Below, piece by piece: positions 1 through 5,359 of a stretch of 5,359 nt of DNA (position 1 is the stretch's first letter; every line of letters starts with the position of its first letter). Under the pieces are notes generated by a model, which was not told where the DNA came from, did not search any database, and worked only from the letters and a program-made list of their open reading frames with translations. The stretch is from positions 1-5,359 of the forward strand of contig JAEUWE010000486.1 in NCBI GenBank assembly GCA_016791465.1. The letters run 5' to 3'. Position numbers and translations under genes: made by a program. Source of the stretch: Pseudobdellovibrionaceae bacterium. Its GTDB lineage: Bacteria > Bdellovibrionota > Bdellovibrionia > Bdellovibrionales > JAMPXM01.

Positions 1-12
1 GTTTAAAATAGG

Positions 13-41
13 TTTAATTTATGAATTACTTATTGTATATT
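13..41 (+). promoter_or_regulatory. Putative sigma-70-like promoter of the TIGR02147-type regulator gene
   Basis: A TATATT hexamer at 36-41 matches the -10 consensus at five of six positions. It lies 17 bases downstream of a weak -35 candidate, TTTAAT at 13-18, which matches three of six. The surrounding 1-89 stretch is clearly more AT-rich than the rest of the window, as expected for a promoter region, but AT-rich DNA also yields chance -10 matches. GTTTAA occurs at 1-6 and again at 12-17, eleven bases apart, which could be a small operator on one helix face or chance. The leader from this promoter to the ATG at 90 would be about 40 bases. Confidence 0.35.
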
Positions 42-89
42 TTAGTGGCTGCTAATTTTAATGTCCGGAAACTATCGTGAGCTATTGAA

Positions 90-914
90 ATGATTGAGAA
101 AAGTTTATTCGATTTTGGCGACTACAGGGCCTATTTACGGCATGTTTTAAGCCGAGATGGTGCCCGCTCCGGCCTGCGAACGAAGTTCGCGCAATCGCTC
201 AATTGCCAGAGCTCCTATGTGTCGCAAGTGCTTGGAGGCGACGTGCACCTCAGTCTCGAGCAAGCGTACCGTGCAAATGAATTCCTCGCGCACGACCAGA
301 GCCAAGCGCATTTCTTTATGCTTCTCGTTCAGCAGTCACGAGCCGGAAGTCATGATCTGAAAAAATATTTTCAGTCGCAAATCGACTTGATCTTAGGTGA
401 GCGTTCGAAAATAAAAAATCGAGTTATCACGTCACAAGAACTCACAGAGAGCCAGCAGGCTCGATATTACAGCCACAGCGACTATGCGAGTGTACACATG
501 TGTCTAGCTGTTCCCAAATTTCAAACTGCTCGGGCTCTCGTCGAAGGGCTCGGGCTTTCACCCGATCGAGTCGAAACGATTCTCGAATTTCTGCTTGAGT
601 CGGGCCTCGCAGAAAAAAAGAATGAACGCTATACGATCGGCGCCGTGCATCTGCACTTGGGTCCCGAGTCGCCATTCCTGCAACAACATCACATCAATTG
701 GCGCCTTGAAGCTCTCAAGAAGATGAACACGCAGAGCACGAAACATCTGCACTACTCCGCAACCTATAGTCTTTCGCGAAAAGATTTTGAAAAGCTTCGC
801 GAGAATCTCTTGCAGGTGATCGAAAAGAATCTGGCAGTGGTACGTCCATCTCCGGAAGAAATCGTGGTTTGCCAGGTGATCGACCTTATTCCACTCTCGA
901 ACGACGAGAGTTAG
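90..914 (+). CDS. TIGR02147 / DUF4423-type putative transcriptional regulator
   Basis: This 274-residue protein has the usual length and layout of the TIGR02147 family (DUF4423 domain), presumed DNA-binding regulators. The N-terminus carries the typical opening with FDFGDYRAYL at residues 7-16. A helix-turn-helix-like region follows at about 29-68, where KFAQSLNCQSSYVSQVLGG resembles the family's 'Ala-Gly-x-x-Ser-x-Ser-Tyr-x-x-x-Val-xx-Gly' stretch, then a helical FFMLLVQQSRA segment at 75-85. Residues 143-185 look like a second winged-helix unit, and the C-terminus contains the family's hallmark HYSATYSLSRKDFEKL (221-236) and ends in VCQVIDLIPLS. The ATG at 90 is preceded by only a weak GTGAG (77-81) as ribosome binding site, but the family N-terminus begins right after it. 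The gene stands alone, convergent with the universal stress protein gene. Its targets and any effector cannot be read from the sequence. Confidence 0.85.
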   Translation: MIEKSLFDFGDYRAYLRHVLSRDGARSGLRTKFAQSLNCQSSYVSQVLGGDVHLSLEQAYRANEFLAHDQSQAHFFMLLVQQSRAGSHDLKKYFQSQIDLILGERSKIKNRVITSQELTESQQARYYSHSDYASVHMCLAVPKFQTARALVEGLGLSPDRVETILEFLLESGLAEKKNERYTIGAVHLHLGPESPFLQQHHINWRLEALKKMNTQSTKHLHYSATYSLSRKDFEKLRENLLQVIEKNLAVVRPSPEEIVVCQVIDLIPLSNDES

Positions 915-979
915 CAAAGGTCCAATGTCCATACGCTTAGACATAGGCGCGTGTGTGCGTCGAACCCGGCGGCATGAGA
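915..979. other. Convergent intergenic gap, no clear terminator
   Basis: The 65 bases between the regulator's stop and the stop of the universal stress protein gene separate two converging transcription units. The only inverted repeat I find is ATGTC (924-928) with GACAT (939-943) around a ten-base loop, with no GC-rich stem and no T-run on either strand. A rho-independent terminator is therefore not supported; termination may depend on Rho or occur beyond the visible stops. Confidence 0.5.
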
Positions 980-1864
980 TCAGCGTGACTTAAGCACGAG
1001 AACCGGGCGATTGGCCGTTCTGATAATGTGTCGAGTAACGCTCCCGCCAACCAGCGCTTCGAGCGGCCCGACCTTCGACGTCACGATCAAAAGGTCAGCC
1101 TTTGCCTTTGCCGCCTCCGCCAAACCCAGCTCTGATGCCGAATTGAATGCCGATGTGACTCGAACGTCACACGCGACGCCGACCCGCTCAGCTTCACTGA
1201 GGATCCAATTCTTCATTCGATCGGTCTTCTTACGATACGCCAAGACCTCTGGGTCGGACTCATCGAGCGACCATTTATAAATCACCTGCGCGGCGTGAAA
1301 AACGGTCAGACGTGCCTGGAGTCCGCGCGCCAACATCAACGCTTCGCGGACTTGTTTTTTCGCCTTTGGGCCAAAATCTGAAAAGAGAAAGGCGCTCTTC
1401 ACATTCTTAGAAAATCGCGTTTTAGGCCCAGCAATGAGCAAGTTTTTTGCGCTCCGATGAATCGCCGTTTCGGCGAAACTCCCTAGAGCAAGTCGACTGT
1501 ATCCTTTTCTCCCATGAGTAAAAAGCGCGACACAATCGACCTTACGTTGGCGAGCGAGTTTTAAAAATGCATCGACAGCCTCCGTTGTTGAGAATGTATC
1601 ACGACCTCGGACATGCACCTGCTGCGGCCGGGCAGACACTTTCGCTTTTCTAAGAGCATCGAAGATTAACTGTCGAGGATAAGTACTAAATCGATCTTTT
1701 GCCTCGACATGAAAGGCCAAGTTCAACTCAGCTTGAGCACGAGTCGCAATGAAACCGTACTCGACATGTGCCGGTCGTCCAGTGAGTTGTAAAAGCAGAT
1801 CGTGCATGCCTTTCACGCTCTGTTGATTCTGATGAAACGGCTCAAACGCCCAAAGAGCTCTCAT
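980..1864 (-). CDS. Universal stress protein, tandem UspA domains
   Basis: A 294-residue cytoplasmic protein with two UspA domains in tandem (about 1-147 and 154-294), a common arrangement in stress-related Usp proteins. Domain 1 ends with THGRKGYSRLALGS (116-129), retaining the Gly-(9x)-Gly-Ser half of the nucleotide-binding motif although the first Gly of G-x2-G is Phe115. Domain 2 starts with FLFSDFG, keeping the acidic residue of the first strand at D163, and ends with the typical GGSVTRHIIRTANRPVLVLK; Lys264 replaces the second motif glycine, so ATP binding there is doubtful. I chose the ATG at 1864 because AAAAGGGGG lies seven bases upstream (1872-1880) and the protein then opens on the first Usp strand; an in-frame upstream start at 1909 adds 15 residues with no Usp similarity. 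It follows the three-gene unit on the same strand after about 100 bases and may be transcribed separately. The physiological role (stress survival, cell-state regulation) is known for the family only in general terms. Confidence 0.9.
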   Translation of the reverse strand: MRALWAFEPFHQNQQSVKGMHDLLLQLTGRPAHVEYGFIATRAQAELNLAFHVEAKDRFSTYPRQLIFDALRKAKVSARPQQVHVRGRDTFSTTEAVDAFLKLARQRKVDCVALFTHGRKGYSRLALGSFAETAIHRSAKNLLIAGPKTRFSKNVKSAFLFSDFGPKAKKQVREALMLARGLQARLTVFHAAQVIYKWSLDESDPEVLAYRKKTDRMKNWILSEAERVGVACDVRVTSAFNSASELGLAEAAKAKADLLIVTSKVGPLEALVGGSVTRHIIRTANRPVLVLKSR

Positions 1865-1871
1865 AAGATAA

Positions 1872-1880
1872 CCCCCTTTT
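1872..1880 (-). promoter_or_regulatory. Ribosome binding site deciding the start of the universal stress protein gene
   Basis: On the minus strand AAAAGGGGG ends seven bases before the ATG at 1864-1862. This purine-rich G-tract is the best Shine-Dalgarno-like element in the area and argues for the shorter form of the protein over the in-frame start at 1909. Confidence 0.6.
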
Positions 1881-1936
1881 TCAGAAGATTTTCTCTCGTC
1901 CAAAGCCAAGCTTCACGTCAAAATAACGATAACTCC

Positions 1937-1973
1937 GATGATATTCATCAGCTCTAGCAATCAAGTCTAGAGC
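1937..1973 (-). other. Two adjacent inverted repeats at the end of the three-gene unit
   Basis: GCTCTAG (1951-1957) and CTAGAGC (1967-1973) are perfect seven-base arms around a nine-base loop; the arm at 1967-1973 contains the TAG stop codon of the CYTH-like gene. Directly downstream in the direction of transcription, GATGA/TCATC (1937-1949) forms a second, five-base hairpin with a three-base loop. Neither stem is GC-rich and no T-run follows at once, so this is not a classical rho-independent terminator. It could be a transcript 3'-end stabiliser or processing site, or a weak attenuator between the operon and the universal stress protein gene. Confidence 0.35.
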
Positions 1974-2833
1974 CCGAGTGCGCCGTTGAAGGGCTTAAGA
2001 CGCGTGAGTGTGGTCTCTTGGACCTTGAGGCGAAGCGGCGTGACGTCGCCGACAGAAAGGCCAACCTCACGAGCAAACTCGCAGACTGAAGCGGCAAAAT
2101 CACCGGCACTCATTGAGTCAACGGGCTCAAACTCAACCTCAAACTTGTTTTGAACAAACTCTTGTCCAAGATTGTCCTCACCCTCGGTGACAGATACTTC
2201 GACAAGGCCATAGCCAAAGTCGACCTCAGCCTTCGACTTCGTTTTATAAGTGATGTGAGTTGGCACAAAGTACCACGGATGTTGGCCTGGAACAGCGAGA
2301 AGCGCTGGAAGCAGCGGAACTTTAAATGCACTGACCAGAGTTTTGAATTGCTGCGCATGAGTCAAAAACGCAGCGCCGTCCGAACCGCGCAAAAGCGCCA
2401 GCTGCGTTTCGGCAAGCTGAATAAAGCGATCGCGAGACGCGCGTGGGATCTCAAGCTCTCCGGTCTCTTTTTCACGAACGTTGAAGTTCAACGATGTCCC
2501 AGGACAGTTCGCCGTCTGTATCGACAGCTTGCGAGCGGTTTGTAAAACAGATTTTTGTGAGTAGTCCTGAAGCCGAAGCTTGTATTCGTTCGAGCTTGTG
2601 CCGAGCAAAAATGCAGCGCCATCGTAAATTTCAACGTAGTAGTCGTTTCGAGTTTTCGGCTTAAACGCGTAGCGATTCAAAATCGCCTTCGCCGCAGATT
2701 CAGTGAGATTAAAGCCCGCCTCGCGCTGACGAGCGACTTCGCCCTTTGCCTGTGGCGCAATCTCGGAGGCACTGGCCAAAAATGGAACGAGCGCCGCAAA
2801 AACGTAGACAGCAAAGGAATTCGAAAATCTCAT
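1967..2833 (-). CDS. Exported protein with possible CYTH-like fold
   Basis: I do not recognise a named family with certainty. The 288-residue product begins with a Sec signal peptide: MR, a hydrophobic core over residues 7-19, and an A-S-A cleavage site after residue 22, so it should be periplasmic or secreted. Two cysteines remain in the mature part (C110, C251) and could pair. The mature protein has features reminiscent of CYTH / triphosphate-tunnel proteins: YYVEIYDGAAFLLG then KLRLQD (65-90, like the family's 'YFDT...L...LRxR'), THITYKTKSKAEVDFGYG (192-209), a VEVSV strand (211-215) and an acidic KFEVEFE strand (230-236) before a C-terminal helix. The diagnostic N-terminal ExExK is not clear (REAGFNL at 37-43 is the only candidate), so enzymatic activity is unproven. 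The ATG overlaps the stop of the upstream lipoprotein gene (ATGA), indicating translational coupling; the preceding GGGGGG may serve as ribosome binding site. It is the last gene of the tight operon. Confidence 0.75.
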   Translation of the reverse strand: MRFSNSFAVYVFAALVPFLASASEIAPQAKGEVARQREAGFNLTESAAKAILNRYAFKPKTRNDYYVEIYDGAAFLLGTSSNEYKLRLQDYSQKSVLQTARKLSIQTANCPGTSLNFNVREKETGELEIPRASRDRFIQLAETQLALLRGSDGAAFLTHAQQFKTLVSAFKVPLLPALLAVPGQHPWYFVPTHITYKTKSKAEVDFGYGLVEVSVTEGEDNLGQEFVQNKFEVEFEPVDSMSAGDFAASVCEFAREVGLSVGDVTPLRLKVQETTLTRLKPFNGALGL

Positions 2834-3993
2834 CGCGCGCCCCCCGGCACTAGGATCAGAAAACTTGGCGTATTTGATTCAAGTCCAAAATCGTTGTCGT
2901 TCACGATCGCGAGCTCACCGTCAGGCCCCATCGCCAATCCTTCGATCTTTTCAAGATCCGACAGCCCCAGAGCCGTCAGATCATAAAATTCCGAATGAGC
3001 AGCCCGCACGCCTTCGGCGTCCGGCTCGTAATCTATACCCTTGGCCTGGGCCGCCGCCAAGACATTGAGTGATTTCGAAAAAACCACCCTCACCACCCGC
3101 TGCCAGGCCTTGTCTCCGGTCTTACCATTTTGCTCAATCACAAGAATACTGCCATCACCACTCAAGGTAGCATCACCGAGTTTACCCCCCTCAGGCGAGG
3201 CTTCATAAAAATACAGTCCAACCGTTTTCTCCTGAACCGGATCAAACTCAACAACCGGAATCAGATGTGTCGCGGTTTCGGACTTTGAAACTCGCGGCAA
3301 CTCACTCTGCAAGAAGAGCAAGAGATGTCCTTCGCTATTCCAGGTCATCGCTTCAAAACCGCGATTGTTCTTCCGACGCTTTATAAACTCCGGCAAACCT
3401 CCCTCTCCTGGTGACCAGCGCTTCTCAATGCGCCCGTCAGCGGTCACTTTTAAAAGTGACGGCCCATACTCTTCACCAATCCAGAAGCGGCCAGAGGCAT
3501 CACGAACCATCGACTCACTATCAAAGCCTTCGGGATCAAAGGCGAGCACACGGCCCTTGCTATCGATCGGTTTTTCTTCTGGCTCATTGCGATTCCATGC
3601 TCGCGCCGAATTCGGTAGTCCCGTCGCCGGTCTGCCGTTGGTTTTCAAAATGGGCCAGCGCGATGTCACCGCGGCCGTTCCTCGCTCTCGGTCGTAGGCA
3701 ATGCGCAAAAGTTTTGGCGAAAACGCGGGCTCAAGGAATGGACGTCGAACAACGCCCTTCTCGGTGACAGGCTTACCATTTGGGCCGCGATCAGTGATTG
3801 AATAGTAAATTGAAACTGTCGATGTCGACTCGCTGGAGGCATAAAAGAGTCCCGAGAGACCGCCCACAATTGGCGCCGACGGCGATTCAGAGGCGATTGG
3901 AACTCGTCTGGCCATTGGCTTCTCACCTTTTAATAGAGGTTTTGAAACACATGCGGATAGCATCGCCGCACATACAAGAGAAAGGAATTTCAT
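2830..3993 (-). CDS. Phytase-like (PF13449-type) esterase domain lipoprotein
   Basis: A 387-residue lipoprotein with the 'esterase-like activity of phytase' domain, a beta-propeller-like family. The N-terminus MKFLSLVCAAMLSAC is a lipoprotein signal with lipobox L12-S-A-C15; Val at +2 rather than Asp is compatible with outer-membrane sorting. Family motifs appear in order: GGLSGLFY (44-51), YSITDRGPNG (64-73), FDPEGFDSES (152-161), GRFWIGEEYGPSLLKV (168-183), NRGFEAMTWN (210-219), LQSEL (228-232), and IEGLAMGPDGELAIVNDNDFG (350-370). Length and motif order indicate an intact domain. I chose the ATG at 3993, with GGGAG nine bases upstream (4003-4007); a GTG at 4017 overlapping the upstream stop (GTGA) would add eight residues before the signal peptide. 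It lies 20 bases after the CNNM-CBS gene and overlaps the next gene by four bases. The substrate is unknown: the family name comes from phytase-like proteins but most members are uncharacterised. Confidence 0.88.
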   Translation of the reverse strand: MKFLSLVCAAMLSACVSKPLLKGEKPMARRVPIASESPSAPIVGGLSGLFYASSESTSTVSIYYSITDRGPNGKPVTEKGVVRRPFLEPAFSPKLLRIAYDRERGTAAVTSRWPILKTNGRPATGLPNSARAWNRNEPEEKPIDSKGRVLAFDPEGFDSESMVRDASGRFWIGEEYGPSLLKVTADGRIEKRWSPGEGGLPEFIKRRKNNRGFEAMTWNSEGHLLLFLQSELPRVSKSETATHLIPVVEFDPVQEKTVGLYFYEASPEGGKLGDATLSGDGSILVIEQNGKTGDKAWQRVVRVVFSKSLNVLAAAQAKGIDYEPDAEGVRAAHSEFYDLTALGLSDLEKIEGLAMGPDGELAIVNDNDFGLESNTPSFLILVPGGAR

Positions 3994-4013
3994 CCTACTG
4001 CGCTCCCATCGAG

Positions 4014-5063
4014 TCACGTCGCGCGCGCTTTGGCTGAGCGACGGCCGCTTAAGATTTTTCGAATCAAACCGTCGTCATCTTCGTCAAAAACATCGCCGAT
4101 GACCTCTTCAATGATGTCTTCAAGAGTAATAAGCCCCAAGAGCTGCCTCGACTCATCGACGACAATCGCCATGTGGCGCTTTTGATCTTGAAGGCGCCTC
4201 AGCACATTCAGCAGCTCATCTTGCGGTCGCACTTCAACAGCTGGACGAACGATCGTCTGCCAATCGCGACTGCCGGCCGCCGCGAAAGCCAAAAACTCTT
4301 TTGAGTGCAGTACTCCAAATAGCCGCTCGCCCGCCGTCACCGGAAGACGAGTATGTCCACTCTGAATGACTTTGCTTAAAACATCTTCGAAGCTCGACGT
4401 CTGATCGATGCGCTCAACCTGCGCCCACGGCAAAAGTGCGTCGCGCACTTTCTTCATCTCAATATTGGCGAGATTTAAGATGTACTGCCGCTGATGGGTC
4501 GATAATCCCTGCAGATCAAGCTCCGACGGCGGAGCCTCCGCAGCCGACGACGAACTCGAGGGCAAAATCCGACGCACCAGCCATCGCGTTGAAACCTCAA
4601 GAAGCGTCACGATGGGACCTAGAGCGCGGTTCCCAATATGTAAAAACGCCGCACCGAAATTCAAAACCTGTGTCGGATAGCGAAGCGCAATCGTCTTTGG
4701 CACCAGCTCTCCGACGACAACGCTCATGTACGTGAGTGGAACAACAATAGCGCCAATCGCAAGCCCCTCAGCCAAGTCCTCAGAAAGCCCAAAGCCTTTC
4801 TCCAAGAGCGGCGCCAAATTCTCTTCCGCCCCAGCTCCACCGACTGCGGCCGAAACTGCTCCAACAAGTGTGATTCCGACCTGAATCACCGAAAGTGCAC
4901 GCTCAGGATTTTCGCGAAGGCTGAGGAGTCTTCGCGCCTTGGTATCGCCACGCTTCACGCGCTGACGCAGTTCGGGCTTACCAACAGTGATAAATGCCAT
5001 TTCGATAGAGGAAAACACCGCGTTCAGCAAAAGGCAGATCGCGACAATTATGAGCTCAGCCAT
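4014..5063 (-). CDS. CNNM/DUF21 domain membrane protein with CBS pair (HlyC/CorC-related)
   Basis: A 349-residue inner-membrane protein of the CNNM / hemolysin-C-related family, associated with Mg2+ and other divalent cation transport. The membrane domain (about 1-165) has hydrophobic segments near 3-20, 56-78, 99-121 and 134-156, with family motifs NAVFSSIEMAF (14-24), ENPERALSVIQVGITLVG (51-68) and GELVPKTIALRYP (118-130). A Ser-rich linker with five consecutive serines (near 169-173) leads to a CBS pair at about 207-330, ending in the diagnostic GLITLEDIIEEVIGDVFDE (310-328). The first CBS carries VRDALLPWAQV where relatives usually have 'V-x-D-x-M-x-P-R'. The chain ends soon after the CBS pair, so the C-terminal CorC_HlyC domain of longer homologues is absent. 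The ATG at 5063 fits the usual family start (MAELIIVAICLLL); in-frame ATG 5090 and TTG 5099 would add 9 or 12 unrelated residues, and neither has a better ribosome binding site. It is the first gene of the three-gene operon. Confidence 0.9.
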   Translation of the reverse strand: MAELIIVAICLLLNAVFSSIEMAFITVGKPELRQRVKRGDTKARRLLSLRENPERALSVIQVGITLVGAVSAAVGGAGAEENLAPLLEKGFGLSEDLAEGLAIGAIVVPLTYMSVVVGELVPKTIALRYPTQVLNFGAAFLHIGNRALGPIVTLLEVSTRWLVRRILPSSSSSAAEAPPSELDLQGLSTHQRQYILNLANIEMKKVRDALLPWAQVERIDQTSSFEDVLSKVIQSGHTRLPVTAGERLFGVLHSKEFLAFAAAGSRDWQTIVRPAVEVRPQDELLNVLRRLQDQKRHMAIVVDESRQLLGLITLEDIIEEVIGDVFDEDDDGLIRKILSGRRSAKARAT

Positions 5064-5168
5064 AGGGCCCACTATCCCAACCCGTGGCATGGAATTCAAT
5101 GCGCGACCAAAAGACGAAAGAATGACTGATAAAAAACAACATAGCGCGGCGCATTATTGTCGGGAAAA

Positions 5169-5197
5169 TTGACGAGACTCAGCTGATTTCGCATCTT
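5169..5197 (+). promoter_or_regulatory. Weak candidate promoter for the exported-protein gene
   Basis: TTGACG at 5169-5174 matches the -35 consensus at five of six positions and is followed after 17 bases by CATCTT (5192-5197), which matches the -10 consensus at only three of six. The resulting leader would be about 20 bases before the TTG start, which is plausible but short. The poor -10 keeps the confidence low. Confidence 0.28.
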
Positions 5198-5214
5198 GGC
5201 GGCTCATCCAAACC

Positions 5215-5219
5215 GGAGG
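5215..5219 (+). promoter_or_regulatory. GGAGG ribosome binding site that points to a TTG start
   Basis: GGAGG is a full core Shine-Dalgarno match and sits exactly six bases before TTG at 5226-5228. The in-frame ATG at 5220-5222 directly abuts it with no spacing, so it can hardly use this site. The element therefore favours TTG as the initiation codon. Confidence 0.65.
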
Positions 5220-5225
5220 ATGCAT

Positions 5226-5359
5226 TTGACTGAGTTCGCCAAGATCCTGCTCGTCGCGATTTTCTTTTCCCCTGTGTTCGCCCTGGCCACTGACGACGTC
5301 GGCGACTCCCTCCGCATGGATCTGCATCGCCTCACAAAAGAAACTCACCGCCAAACCGT
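5226..5359 (+). CDS. Exported protein of unknown function, N-terminal fragment (window edge)
   Basis: An open frame of 44 codons runs to the window end without a stop and is too short there for a family call. It begins with a convincing Sec signal peptide: MTEFAK, a hydrophobic core ILLVAIFF, then SPVFALA with a likely A-L-A cleavage after residue 21, followed by a mature start rich in acidic residues (TDDVGDS). The product should be periplasmic or secreted. TTG at 5226 is chosen over the in-frame ATG at 5220 because GGAGG is spaced six bases from TTG but directly abuts the ATG. The opposite strand is also open across this stretch (5154-5354) but has no comparable start signal or protein features. 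Function cannot be inferred. Confidence 0.7.
   Translation, partial: MTEFAKILLVAIFFSPVFALATDDVGDSLRMDLHRLTKETHRQT

Larger units (their letters stand above)
5064..5225. other. Divergent intergenic region between the operon and the exported-protein gene
   Basis: These 162 bases separate two divergent genes and should contain promoters for both. On the minus strand an AATAAT (complement of 5153-5158) matches the -10 consensus at five of six positions, but I find no good -35 at the right distance, so the operon promoter is not located with confidence. The plus-strand candidate is listed separately; the two candidates lie next to each other, so the promoters could interfere or share a regulator. 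No strong inverted repeat stands out. Confidence 0.5.

Noticed and set aside
924..943. ATGTC/GACAT inverted repeat between the convergent genes, considered as a terminator
   Set aside because: The five-base stem is AT-containing and weak, the loop is ten bases, and no T-run follows on either strand.
558..944. Minus-strand open frame of 128 codons opposite the regulator gene
   Set aside because: It is antisense to the conserved C-terminal half of the TIGR02147-type protein and has no recognisable features.
1916..1921. TTGACG on the minus strand upstream of the universal stress protein gene, considered as a -35 box
   Set aside because: At 16-18 bases spacing only CGAGAG-like sequence is found, with no acceptable -10 hexamer, so a sigma-70 promoter is not supported.
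2150..2545. Plus-strand open frame of 131 codons opposite the CYTH-like gene
   Set aside because: It lies fully antisense to a gene with a signal peptide and operon-like overlap, has no ribosome binding site I can see and resembles no family.
3365..3767. Two overlapping plus-strand open frames opposite the phytase-like lipoprotein gene
   Set aside because: They are antisense to a gene with a complete set of family motifs, and their translations are rich in Ser, Arg and Pro as expected of a shadow frame.
5154..5354. Minus-strand open frame of 66 codons at the right end
   Set aside because: It is antisense to the signal-peptide-bearing gene with the strong GGAGG site, and its translation shows no family features.

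Overview
The window looks like chromosomal DNA from a Gram-negative bacterium, most likely a Bdellovibrio-like member of Bdellovibrionota. The main pointer is the first gene, a TIGR02147/DUF4423-type regulator, a family strongly expanded in Bdellovibrio relatives and Fibrobacter. A lipoprotein signal and two Sec-type signal peptides fit a Gram-negative envelope. This placement is an inference from gene content, not from a phylogenetic marker. Base composition is near-balanced, apart from an AT-rich stretch at bases 1-89.

Layout: (1) 1-89 is AT-rich and probably carries the promoter of the first gene. (2) 90-914 (+) encodes the TIGR02147-type regulator. (3) 915-979 is a short convergent gap with no convincing terminator. 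(4) 980-1864 (-) encodes a tandem-domain universal stress protein. (5) 1865-1966 is a spacer of about 100 bases with two adjacent small inverted repeats, one overlapping the stop codon of the gene before it. (6) 1967-5063 (-) is a compact three-gene unit, in transcription order: a CNNM/DUF21-CBS membrane protein, a phytase-like (PF13449-type) lipoprotein, and a signal-peptide-bearing protein with weak resemblance to the CYTH / triphosphate-tunnel fold. (7) 5064-5225 is a divergent intergenic region. (8) 5226 to the window end (+) is the start of an exported protein, cut by the window edge.

The three-gene unit is the most interesting part. Gene 1 to gene 2 has a gap of about 20 bases and gene 2 to gene 3 overlaps by four bases (ATGA), so co-expression is very likely. 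The products would sit in the inner membrane (CNNM-CBS, a family linked to Mg2+/divalent cation transport), on the periplasmic side of a membrane (phytase-like lipoprotein) and in the periplasm (CYTH-like protein). If the remote CYTH resemblance is real, this would be an envelope module combining a metal transporter with two proteins from phosphate-ester/polyphosphate-related folds. That functional link is speculative. I see no CRISPR array, insertion sequence, tRNA, rRNA or clear riboswitch.
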